Shown piece by piece: positions 42,352 to 49,757 of a DNA stretch of 64,000 nt. This stretch comes from CAYGOC01 sp964351495. Lineage in GTDB: Bacteria > Chlamydiota > Chlamydiia > Chlamydiales > SM23-39. Position 1 is the stretch's first letter, and every line of letters starts with the position of its first letter. A model generated the notes under the pieces. That model was not told the DNA's origin and did no database searches. It saw only the letters and a list, made by a program, of their open reading frames with translations. Where the stretch lies: contig CAYGOC010000009.1 of NCBI GenBank assembly GCA_964351495.1, positions 1 to 64,000 of the forward strand, in the 5' to 3' direction. Made by a program: the position numbers and the translations under genes.

Positions 42352-43952
42352 CAGGAGGCGTTCTTTCTTCTTTAGGAAAAGGAATTACGGCCTCTTTTTT
42401 GGGGACTATTTTAGAAAGCCTTGGCTTTAAAATAGCCTTGATAAAATTAGATCCCTATTTGAATGTGGATCCGGGAACTATGAACCCTATGCAGCATGGA
42501 GAAGTCTATGTTACGGAAGATGGGGCAGAAACAGATTTAGACTTAGGCCATTATTATCGGTTTACAAGCTCTCCCCTCGGCAGATTTTCTAGCATAACTT
42601 CCGGGCAGATCTATCATACGGTTTTAACCAAAGAAAGAGAGGGGAAGTATTTAGGACAAACTGTACAAGTAATTCCTCATATCACAGAAGAGATCAAAAA
42701 TAGAATTGAAGAGGTTGCAAAAAAAAATCCTGAAACGGAGATTGTTCTTTGTGAAATAGGAGGTACTGTAGGCGATATTGAGTCTCTTCCTTTTTTAGAG
42801 GCAATAAGACAGTTTCGAAGAGAAAGGCCTAAAAGTTGTGCTAACCTCCACCTCACCTATGTTCCTTTTTTAAAAGCAGCAAAAGAGCTAAAAACAAAGC
42901 CTACGCAACACTCCGTACAGTCTTTAAGAGAAATTGGTATTATCCCTGATTTGATTTTTTGTAGAGCAGAGGAGCCTTTAGAAGAGAGCATTAAGGAGAA
43001 AATCTCTCTTTTTTGCAACGTGGATAAAGAGGCTGTAATTGATCAGCCAGATGTTTCAGAGAGTATCTATGAAGTTCCTCTTTCTTTGGAAAGGCAAAAA
43101 GTAGGAGAGAAACTGTGTGAAATTTTGCAAATAAAACCGCATAAAAAGGCCGATTTAACTCCTTGGAAAGCTCTTTTACAAAAAAAAAGAGAGGCGAAAA
43201 ATGCCCTATCTATCGGTCTTGTAGGAAAATATTTAAGTCATGCAGATGCGTATAAATCCGTTTTAGAATCACTTCACCACGCAGCTTTACAAGAAGGAAT
43301 TAACTTACAGATTGTGTATGTTGACTCTGAAGAGGTACAAGAGGAAGCTTTACAAACTTGTGATGGTTTTTTAATTCCGGGCGGATTTGGAAAAAGAGGT
43401 TTTGAAGGGAAAATACAGACTGCTACCTATTGTAGGAAAAATAAAGTTCCCTATTTTGGGATTTGTTTAGGCCTTCAGGTAATGCTGGTAGAATTTGGAA
43501 GAAATGTAGTGAACTTAGAAGGAGCCAATTCTTTTGAAATGGATCCCAACACGAAAAATCCTGTGATTCATGTTATTTCAGAAACAGAAGGAAAAGCTTT
43601 AGGAGGGACCATGCGGCTAGGAAGTTACCCTTGTTCTATTATGCCCGGCTCTTTAGCGGAAAAGGTCTACCAAAGCCGAACCATTAAAGAAAGACATAGA
43701 CATCGTTTCGAGTTTAACAACCAATACCGTACCTTATATGAAGAAAAAGGAGCGGTTTTTTCCGGTATCTGGGAAACAGGTAATTTAGTGGAGATAGTAG
43801 AGCTAAACCATCCTTGGATGGTAGGAGTACAGTACCATCCTGAGTTTATTTCTAAACCCCTTTCTCCTCATCCCTTGTTTGTACACTTTTTGCAAGCCTC
43901 CTTAAAGCATAAAAAAACAAAAAAAGAAGAGCTCGTATGGCAAGAGTCTTAA
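42327..43952 (+). CDS. pyrG: CTP synthase
   Basis: Makes CTP from UTP, ATP and glutamine. The synthetase domain starts VKYVFITGGVLSSLGKGITA (P-loop-like), with LDPYLNVDPGTMNP and HYYRFT. The glutaminase domain has GICLGLQ with the nucleophilic Cys and the final His-Glu in YHPEF. Length 541 is standard. The start lies within the end of kdsB and the stop overlaps yqgF, indicating tight coupling. Confidence 0.97.
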   Translation: MSVKYVFITGGVLSSLGKGITASFLGTILESLGFKIALIKLDPYLNVDPGTMNPMQHGEVYVTEDGAETDLDLGHYYRFTSSPLGRFSSITSGQIYHTVLTKEREGKYLGQTVQVIPHITEEIKNRIEEVAKKNPETEIVLCEIGGTVGDIESLPFLEAIRQFRRERPKSCANLHLTYVPFLKAAKELKTKPTQHSVQSLREIGIIPDLIFCRAEEPLEESIKEKISLFCNVDKEAVIDQPDVSESIYEVPLSLERQKVGEKLCEILQIKPHKKADLTPWKALLQKKREAKNALSIGLVGKYLSHADAYKSVLESLHHAALQEGINLQIVYVDSEEVQEEALQTCDGFLIPGGFGKRGFEGKIQTATYCRKNKVPYFGICLGLQVMLVEFGRNVVNLEGANSFEMDPNTKNPVIHVISETEGKALGGTMRLGSYPCSIMPGSLAEKVYQSRTIKERHRHRFEFNNQYRTLYEEKGAVFSGIWETGNLVEIVELNHPWMVGVQYHPEFISKPLSPHPLFVHFLQASLKHKKTKKEELVWQES

Positions 43953-44365
43953 GTGTCGATTACGGTCTATCTAGAATCGGCCTCGCTATTTCTGATCCAA
44001 GTCAAAAGATAGCCCTTCCTCTTGTCACCTTACAAGCTAAAAAAACAGAAGAGGAGTCCGCTGCAATGCTTTTCTCTTATATACAAGAGAAAAAGCTCTC
44101 CTTAGAAAAAGTACTCATAGGCCTTCCTCTTTTTTTAAACGGCAAAGAGAGCCCTATGAGCGAAAAGGTAAGGTTCTTTGCGGAAAAACTACAAAAGCTT
44201 CTTCCTTATCCTGTAGAATTTATAGATGAAAGGTTTTCCACCTCTTTTATAGAAAATTCTTTTAAAGAACTCTCTTACACAAGAAAAGAAAGGGCAAAAA
44301 AGATGGATGAAGCTTCAGCTTGCCTTCTTTTGCAAAATTATCTACAAAAAATATCACAGTTTTAA
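43937..44365 (+). CDS. yqgF: YqgF/RuvX RNase H-fold protein (16S rRNA processing)
   Basis: A 142-residue RNase H-like nuclease family member, implicated in 16S rRNA 5' maturation and earlier as a Holliday-junction resolvase homologue. SVDYGLSRIGLAISDP has the first catalytic Asp, VLIGLPLFLNGKES follows, and DERFSTS plus KKMDEASACLLLQNYL carry the later acidic residues. It overlaps pyrG by 16 bases. Confidence 0.93.
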   Translation: MARVLSVDYGLSRIGLAISDPSQKIALPLVTLQAKKTEEESAAMLFSYIQEKKLSLEKVLIGLPLFLNGKESPMSEKVRFFAEKLQKLLPYPVEFIDERFSTSFIENSFKELSYTRKERAKKMDEASACLLLQNYLQKISQF

Positions 44366-44371
44366 CCATCT

Positions 44372-44377
44372 TATAAT
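44372..44377 (+). promoter_or_regulatory. -10 box of the small heat-shock gene
   Basis: A perfect TATAAT seven bases after the yqgF stop. The -35 region is poor (only AAATAT at 17 bases), which suits a promoter mainly controlled by a repressor bound at the CIRCE-like element just downstream. Confidence 0.5.
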
Positions 44378-44397
44378 CAAGTAAATAAGAACAATAT

Positions 44398-44424
44398 CTA
44401 GCAGTAAACCAACTCAAGTGCTAG
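44398..44424 (+). promoter_or_regulatory. CIRCE-like HrcA operator
   Basis: CTAGCAGTA, a nine-base spacer, then AAGTGCTAG. The consensus is TTAGCACTC-N9-GAGTGCTAA; the half-sites keep TAGCA and AGTGCTA and the spacer is exact. It sits about 20 bases after the -10 box and 55 before the Hsp20 start. HrcA, known in Chlamydia, would repress transcription here until heat or misfolding stress. Confidence 0.6.
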
Positions 44425-44479
44425 AAAAAAAAATCGCTCTTTTTTTATCATGGGGGATATAAAAACAAGGGAGGTTTTT

Positions 44480-44905
44480 ATGAGTAGAAAATCGTTAGTT
44501 CCATTTCTTACTAACCCTTTATTTAGCATGTCTGACCTGGAAGATTTCTTTAAGGAAGACTTTTTCACAGGGCAGCCTTCTAAAGGGGGCGGTGTTTCTG
44601 TTTATGAGGATGAGAAAAAAGTGCATGTGGAGGCAAGCGTTCCCGGCCTTTCTCCCGAAGATATAGAAGTCACCTTTGAAAAAGGGCTTTTATGGATCCG
44701 CGGGGAAAAAAAAGAGGAGGAAGATAAAAAAGAGGGAGATGTGAAATACCACACTAGAGCTTCTACCTCTTTTTCTTATAGAGTCTATCTTCCTACTAAA
44801 GTAGAAGAGACTTCTACTCCTGAGGCAGTTTGTGAAAAAGGAGTAGTAAAAATCTCTTTCGCTAAAGCAAAAACAAGCTCTCCTCAAAAGATCACCGTAA
44901 AATAG
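44480..44905 (+). CDS. Small heat-shock protein, Hsp20/alpha-crystallin family
   Basis: An ATP-independent holdase that binds unfolding proteins. The alpha-crystallin domain spans residues about 35-125: VSVYEDEKKVHVEASVPGLS, DIEVTFEKGLLWIRGEK, FSYRVYLP and the terminal GVVKISFAKA. The C-terminal IxI/V-like tail is QKITVK. The frame is open from ATG 44450, but GGGAGG lies seven bases before ATG 44480, giving 141 residues. A CIRCE-like operator lies upstream and a strong terminator downstream, so it is a single-gene heat-shock unit. Confidence 0.92.
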   Translation: MSRKSLVPFLTNPLFSMSDLEDFFKEDFFTGQPSKGGGVSVYEDEKKVHVEASVPGLSPEDIEVTFEKGLLWIRGEKKEEEDKKEGDVKYHTRASTSFSYRVYLPTKVEETSTPEAVCEKGVVKISFAKAKTSSPQKITVK

Positions 44906-44914
44906 ATTACAAAA

Positions 44915-44947
44915 AGCCCCTAACTCATTAGGGGCTTTTTTCTTTTT
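44915..44947 (+). terminator. Rho-independent terminator of the Hsp20 gene
   Basis: AGCCCCTAA and TTAGGGGCT form a perfect 9-bp stem around CTCA, followed by TTTTTTCTTTTTTT, nine bases after the stop codon. Confidence 0.95.
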
Positions 44948-45013
44948 TTCTTCAAAAATCCTATCTGTTTTCTCTCTTTTTTTGTTAGAGTGTCTTCCTT
45001 AAAAAGAGGCTTT

Positions 45014-45694
45014 ATGGACTTAAACGACGTATTAGACTACCTTCCCCAGAATCCTGGAGAATTCTATTTTCGTGATTTTTCTCTTTCTATTCCGGATAAT
45101 AGTAATTTTTATTATTCAGGTTTTGCAAATTTATCTCTTTCCATACTTCCCATTTTTGCCGCTTTTTGTGATGTTCGAGAGTTTTCTATTTCTACTTTAT
45201 CCAATGGAACACGTAGCGTAACTTCATTTTTTGAACTAGCAAAAGTGGTTAAACAAAAAGGATTTTCTAACGCAGAATCTATAAAAAAGCTTTTAAAAAC
45301 AGCAGCTGCTGTTTTAGCTTTATCTATGACTCTCTTGAATCCTTTTATGGGTATGTTGGTAAGCTCCTCACAGGATCTCATTTTAGAAACCCATGCTTTA
45401 ACTACCTCTTTTGGGAAAAACCAACAAACGGTAAAAAGCTTGATCGGCCTTGCGAATAAAAGTCTGTATCTTTTGGGACTTTTACACCCCTCTTCCTCTT
45501 TAATGATACCCCTTCTTTTCAGCCAATTTTGTTTTGAAATAAGCAGCTTTGACACCTCTTTTAGAGAGCAACATTTTATAAGAGGGGTAATCTACCTAAA
45601 TTTGGCTGTTTTTCGAACTTGTTTACATATTTTCTTAATAGGGATAGATAGTTCCCTAAATTCCCCTTCCTCTTCAACAAGAATGCTGGTTTAA
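45014..45694 (+). CDS. Membrane protein sharing a domain with the caspase-like protein
   Basis: No known family recognised. The frame opens with GTG 44990, but AAAGAGGC precedes ATG 45014 (226 residues). It has four or five hydrophobic stretches. The block NPFMGMLVSSSQDLI followed by LANKSLYLLGLLHP aligns by eye with HPIGLVISTGQDLI then LNKASYLACFFTPL in the 431-residue protein at 48.3-49.6 kb. The two therefore share one N-terminal membrane domain, but this gene lacks the peptidase part. It lies between a terminator and zwf; an inclusion-membrane role is inference. Confidence 0.6.
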   Translation: MDLNDVLDYLPQNPGEFYFRDFSLSIPDNSNFYYSGFANLSLSILPIFAAFCDVREFSISTLSNGTRSVTSFFELAKVVKQKGFSNAESIKKLLKTAAAVLALSMTLLNPFMGMLVSSSQDLILETHALTTSFGKNQQTVKSLIGLANKSLYLLGLLHPSSSLMIPLLFSQFCFEISSFDTSFREQHFIRGVIYLNLAVFRTCLHIFLIGIDSSLNSPSSSTRMLV

Positions 45695-45763
45695 TTTCCT
45701 GTCCGACTATATATTGGATTTTTGTCTAACAAGTGCTATACAGTAGCAAAAGATGGAATAAAA

Positions 45764-47293
45764 ATGGATTTACTAAAAAATCCCTTCGAAGAAGAAGGAC
45801 GATCTTCCCAAAATATCTCCCCTTGTATTTTGGTTATATTCGGAGCTAGCGGGGATTTAACAGCTAGAAAGCTTTTACCTGCCATTTATAATCTAGCAAA
45901 AGAAGGGCTTATGCCTTCTCAGTTTGCCGTAGTAGGTTTTGCAAGAAGAGACAAAACCGATGAAAGCTTTCGTAAAGAGATGTATGAAAATATCCAAAAG
46001 TTTTCTAGAACCAAGCCTATAGATGAGGCTTTTTGGAAAAGCTTTCAGGAGAAGCTTTTTTATTTTCGCTCCGAATTTGATCAGGATGAAGGGTATAAAA
46101 ACCTTCACGGCTACTTAGAAGATCTAGACAGAAGGATGGGAACAAAAGGAAACCGTCTTTTTTACCTTTCTGTTCAACCTAAGTTTTTCCCATCCATTAT
46201 TGAAAAACTCTCTAAAACGGGACATATCTACGAAGGAAAAGAGCCTTTTTCTAGGGTAATTATTGAAAAGCCTTTCGGAAAAGATTTAGAGTCTGCGAAA
46301 AAACTACAGGAAGACATCCAAAAACACATCCGAGAAGAGCAGATCTACAGAATAGATCATTACCTTGGAAAAGAGACCGTTCAAAACATTTTAGTCTTCC
46401 GATTTGCCAACTCTATTTTCGAGTCCATTTGGAACCATAAATATATAGACCACGTGCAAATCACCGTAGCAGAAGAGCTTGGAATTGGCACCAGAGGCAA
46501 CTTTTTTGAAGAAGAGGGACTTTTAAGAGATATTGTACAAAATCATATCATGCAGCTTCTTTCTTTAGTTGCTATGGAACCTCCTGCTAACTTACAGGCT
46601 GATTCAATTCGGGATGAAAAGGTAAAAGTATTAGAGTCTATCCGTCCTTTTTCTCCTTCTGATTTACGAGAAGAGATCATAAGGGGGCAGTATAAAAAAG
46701 GTCTTATCAACGGAGAAAAAGCACTCGGATATAGAGAAGAAAATAACGTAGATCCGAAATCTACCATAGAGACCTTTGTCTCTTTAAGACTATTTATTGA
46801 TAACTGGAGATGGGCGGGCGTTCCTTTTTATTTAAGAGGAGGAAAAAGGCTTCCTAAAAGAGGGACTGAAATTGCGCTTGTTTTTAAAGACGCTCCGGGG
46901 GTCTTATTTAAAGATTCAAGCCCCAATCCCCCTAATGTGTTAGCGTTAAAGATTCAGCCGGATGAGGGTATTTCTTTAAAGGTAAACTGCAAAGTTCCGG
47001 GACCCACAAGTCCTATTCAACCGGTAAAGATGGATTTTCGCTACGGTTCTTATTTCGGCAAAGCTCCTCCGGAGGCTTATGAAAGGCTTATCCGAGACTG
47101 TATTCAAGGGGATAGTACCTTGTTTGCTAGGACTGACGAAGTGTTAGAGTCCTGGAAGCTTTTGACCCCTGTTTTAGAACATTGGGCTAAAGAGGTTCCC
47201 AAAAACTTCCCTAACTACGAAGCAGGATCTTGGGGACCTCAAGAGGCAGAAGAGATGATGCAAAAAGAAAAAAAACAGTGGCGAACTCTATGA
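45764..47293 (+). CDS. zwf: Glucose-6-phosphate 1-dehydrogenase
   Basis: First step of the oxidative pentose-phosphate pathway, producing NADPH. CILVIFGASGDLTARKLLPA is the dinucleotide loop, RIDHYLGKETVQN contains the catalytic Asp-His and Lys, and RVIIEKPFGKD is the second conserved block. The frame is open from TTG 45722; ATG 45764 (GATGGA seven to ten bases before it) fits homologues better and gives 509 residues. It overlaps the OpcA-like gene by four bases (ATGA). Confidence 0.95.
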   Translation: MDLLKNPFEEEGRSSQNISPCILVIFGASGDLTARKLLPAIYNLAKEGLMPSQFAVVGFARRDKTDESFRKEMYENIQKFSRTKPIDEAFWKSFQEKLFYFRSEFDQDEGYKNLHGYLEDLDRRMGTKGNRLFYLSVQPKFFPSIIEKLSKTGHIYEGKEPFSRVIIEKPFGKDLESAKKLQEDIQKHIREEQIYRIDHYLGKETVQNILVFRFANSIFESIWNHKYIDHVQITVAEELGIGTRGNFFEEEGLLRDIVQNHIMQLLSLVAMEPPANLQADSIRDEKVKVLESIRPFSPSDLREEIIRGQYKKGLINGEKALGYREENNVDPKSTIETFVSLRLFIDNWRWAGVPFYLRGGKRLPKRGTEIALVFKDAPGVLFKDSSPNPPNVLALKIQPDEGISLKVNCKVPGPTSPIQPVKMDFRYGSYFGKAPPEAYERLIRDCIQGDSTLFARTDEVLESWKLLTPVLEHWAKEVPKNFPNYEAGSWGPQEAEEMMQKEKKQWRTL

Positions 47294-48336
47294 GTTTTCG
47301 AGAGATTGTAGGCTTAGAAAATATAGAATCTGCTCTACAAAACATCTGGGAAAAGCTAGCAGAAAAAAACACTACAAGAGCTTCCTTATTTAACTTGATT
47401 GTCTTTGCTAAAATAGGCTCTAGGACAGACTATTCTCAAAAAGTCGTTGCCAAGCTCGTAGAGAAGTTTCCTTGTAGGGTTCTTTTTATCTCTTGGGATC
47501 CTACAGCAAAAGAGGAATTTTTAAAGGCGGCCGTTTCTGTGTTTTTTTTAGAGGAAAAAGGCTTTCAAACTGCGTGTGATCATATCGATATTGGAGTAAG
47601 CACACAAAACTTAAGCCATATCCCCTCTCTTCTTCTTCCCCATTTTATTCCCGATCTTCCTATATATCTTCTTTGGGCAGAAGAATTTTCTTATAAAGAT
47701 CCTTTATTTCAAAAACTGCAAAAACTATCTGATAGGGTGATTTTCGATTCAGAAGTTTTCGATGACTTTTCTCTTTTTTTAAGAAACCTCTCCCCTTTTT
47801 TAACAAAAAACCAAGGATTTTCTGATCTAAACTGGATTCGGACAGAGGTCTATAGAGATATGATCTCTTCCCATTTTTCTTCTAAAGAAAGAAGAGAGTC
47901 CTTAGCTACGTTAAAAAGGGTTATTATCCAGTTTAACTCCCATACAAGCTCTTACTTTTCTCACGTAAAGATTCAGGCTCTATATTTACAGGCTTGGATA
48001 GCTTCTTGCCTTTCCCTTGTAAAAAAACAAGAAACAGAAACTCTCATCGAGTATGAAAAGGGCATTTTTTTTGAACTGGTAAAAGAGGATAGAGAAGATC
48101 TTCCTCCGGCTGCTTTATCAAATCTGGAAATACAAACAGAAAATACAACCTATATCTTTACCAGAAAAGAGAAGGAGACGTTTCTTATAAAAAGCATAAC
48201 AAAAGAGTCTTGTGAGCTTCCCTATACCTTTAGGATAGAAAGGGGCATTTTAGGCCTTTCTTTGAGCAAAGAGATTATGAACAAAGGGGTAAGCTCCCAT
48301 TATACAAAGATGCTGCCTCTTTTAGGCTCTTTCTAA
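47290..48336 (+). CDS. opcA: OpcA-like glucose-6-phosphate dehydrogenase assembly protein
   Basis: A 348-residue soluble protein. ARASLFNLIV-like text near the start (TTRASLFNLIVFAKIG), PCRVLFISWDP and HFIPDLPIYLLWAEEF match OpcA, which activates or assembles G6PDH in cyanobacteria and others. The ATG lies within the zwf stop (ATGA), an arrangement that supports a function with Zwf; the longer frame from 47230 lies wholly inside zwf and is not needed. The gene converges with the caspase-like gene nine bases later. Confidence 0.8.
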   Translation: MSFREIVGLENIESALQNIWEKLAEKNTTRASLFNLIVFAKIGSRTDYSQKVVAKLVEKFPCRVLFISWDPTAKEEFLKAAVSVFFLEEKGFQTACDHIDIGVSTQNLSHIPSLLLPHFIPDLPIYLLWAEEFSYKDPLFQKLQKLSDRVIFDSEVFDDFSLFLRNLSPFLTKNQGFSDLNWIRTEVYRDMISSHFSSKERRESLATLKRVIIQFNSHTSSYFSHVKIQALYLQAWIASCLSLVKKQETETLIEYEKGIFFELVKEDREDLPPAALSNLEIQTENTTYIFTRKEKETFLIKSITKESCELPYTFRIERGILGLSLSKEIMNKGVSSHYTKMLPLLGSF

Positions 48337-48344
48337 AATTTTTA

Positions 48345-49640
48345 TCAGGCCACGGTCTCAGATAAAGCCTCTTCTATTATGGGAGTAAGCTTTACAGTAT
48401 GTTCTCCCAAATACCACTTTAAAGGATTTATGCTCTCCACAAAAGAATCCAGATTACAAACCTTGTCAGGGCTTGCATACACAGTCCGTTTTGCTATGTT
48501 GCAGATACGATATGCTATACTGTTTTCATCAAAAGCTGTTTCACAAGAGTCCAAGACAATTATACATTGAGGATCTAATCCTTGAAATAAATCTAATGAA
48601 AGGCTCTTTTCATAAAGAATGCCCTCTAGACTGTTGCTAAACACAATCCCCTTCCCCTTAGAAAGTCCATGTCCCCGGAGAACAAGTCCCATGACTTTTC
48701 CCGCTTGCTGAGCCAAGTCTATTTCCTCTTTGATCTCATTTACCTTACTGATATTATGAAAGCGAATATCAAACCTATCACTTAGCAATTCTAAATCTTG
48801 CAGCAAAGATCCTGACTTAGAAGAAAAAGATCCTCGGGGATCATCCGATGTATTTAAAACTAAGAGTTTATCCCTTTCATCCCCCGGTATGAAATGCAGG
48901 TATTCTTCCCCTAAAAACTGTTCGACCATATATTCTGTAGAGATAAAGCCTCTTAGTTCCAAAGCCCCTAGAAAAGACCAGTAAAAATATAATACTCTAA
49001 CGGTTAATAAGGCTATGTTTCCTATTGCTTTTACAAACTCTTTTGCAGAAACCCCCTCATGCCGCATCTCAGAAAAGTTTTTATAAAGATAAGAGCTGTT
49101 AAGAAAAATTTGAGCTAATAAAAATAGCAATTTTACCTCAGGAAGAGGCGTGAAAAAACAAGCTAAAGGAAGAGGCGTGAAAAAACAAGCTAAGTAAGAA
49201 GCCTTATTTAAAGCTTGTAGAAAGCTTTCTACTTTTTGATAGTTAAGTTCCTCATTTTTTCTCAGCTTAGCTATAGAAAAAATCAAATCTTGTCCAGTGC
49301 TTATAACAAGCCCGATAGGATGGTAAAAAAAAGTTCCTACTAAAGAGCTAACCGCTAATCCCAACTGCACAAGTTTAAGGTCTTTATCTTCTCCTTTTTT
49401 TAGATCTTGAAGAAGGCTATGAATGCGCAAACCATCTAAAGGCATTGAGGTTACCTTATGCAAAAAGCTATTTTCCTTTAAAACACAACTAAAAATAGCT
49501 CCGAAGGTAGGTAAGATGGTTCCTATACAGTAAGAAATCTTTGGATAGGTACTGGTAGTTTCTTCTGAAATAGAAAGCTCTCCCTCTCGGAAGTACCACC
49601 AGTTATTGTGTTCTAATTTTGAAGATATGCTCTGAAGCAT
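48345..49640 (-). CDS. Caspase/CHAT-like (clan CD) cysteine peptidase with N-terminal membrane domain
   Basis: Seen: residues about 30-230 form a polytopic membrane domain. The C-terminal 180 residues contain GLVLRGHGLSKGKGIVFSN, with His324 in an H-G pair, and CIIVLDSCETAFDEN with Cys366 at the end of a hydrophobic strand. A later block is ICNIAKRTVYASPDKVC. The H-G ... DxC order and 42-residue spacing fit clan CD peptidases (caspases, CHAT, clostripain). Known: CHAT proteases work in bacterial defence and cell-death signalling. Inferred: here either a host-directed effector or part of a cell-death switch. The membrane domain is shared with the 226-residue protein at 45.0 kb. A 27-bp tandem repeat lies within it. 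Confidence 0.65.
   Translation of the reverse strand: MLQSISSKLEHNNWWYFREGELSISEETTSTYPKISYCIGTILPTFGAIFSCVLKENSFLHKVTSMPLDGLRIHSLLQDLKKGEDKDLKLVQLGLAVSSLVGTFFYHPIGLVISTGQDLIFSIAKLRKNEELNYQKVESFLQALNKASYLACFFTPLPLACFFTPLPEVKLLFLLAQIFLNSSYLYKNFSEMRHEGVSAKEFVKAIGNIALLTVRVLYFYWSFLGALELRGFISTEYMVEQFLGEEYLHFIPGDERDKLLVLNTSDDPRGSFSSKSGSLLQDLELLSDRFDIRFHNISKVNEIKEEIDLAQQAGKVMGLVLRGHGLSKGKGIVFSNSLEGILYEKSLSLDLFQGLDPQCIIVLDSCETAFDENSIAYRICNIAKRTVYASPDKVCNLDSFVESINPLKWYLGEHTVKLTPIIEEALSETVA
49141..49194 (-). repeat. 27-bp tandem repeat (two copies) in the caspase-like gene
   Basis: Units at 49141-49167 and 49168-49194 are identical except for the last base. They encode LACFFTPLP twice within a hydrophobic segment of the membrane domain. 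The paralogous protein at 45.0 kb has a single unit, so this is a recent in-frame duplication. Confidence 0.92.
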
Positions 49641-49757
49641 TATTATACACCTAATTAAATGGTAATGTTTTACAACAAAAACAGGAAAACAACAAGAAAA
49701 AGTATTTATTTGAATTTCGATAGTTTAAATAAAAACATCTAAATGCTATAGGGTTTT

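Noticed and set aside
49141..49194. CRISPR-like repeats
   Set aside because: Two direct, unspaced, in-frame copies within a gene; no spacers and no cas genes in the window.
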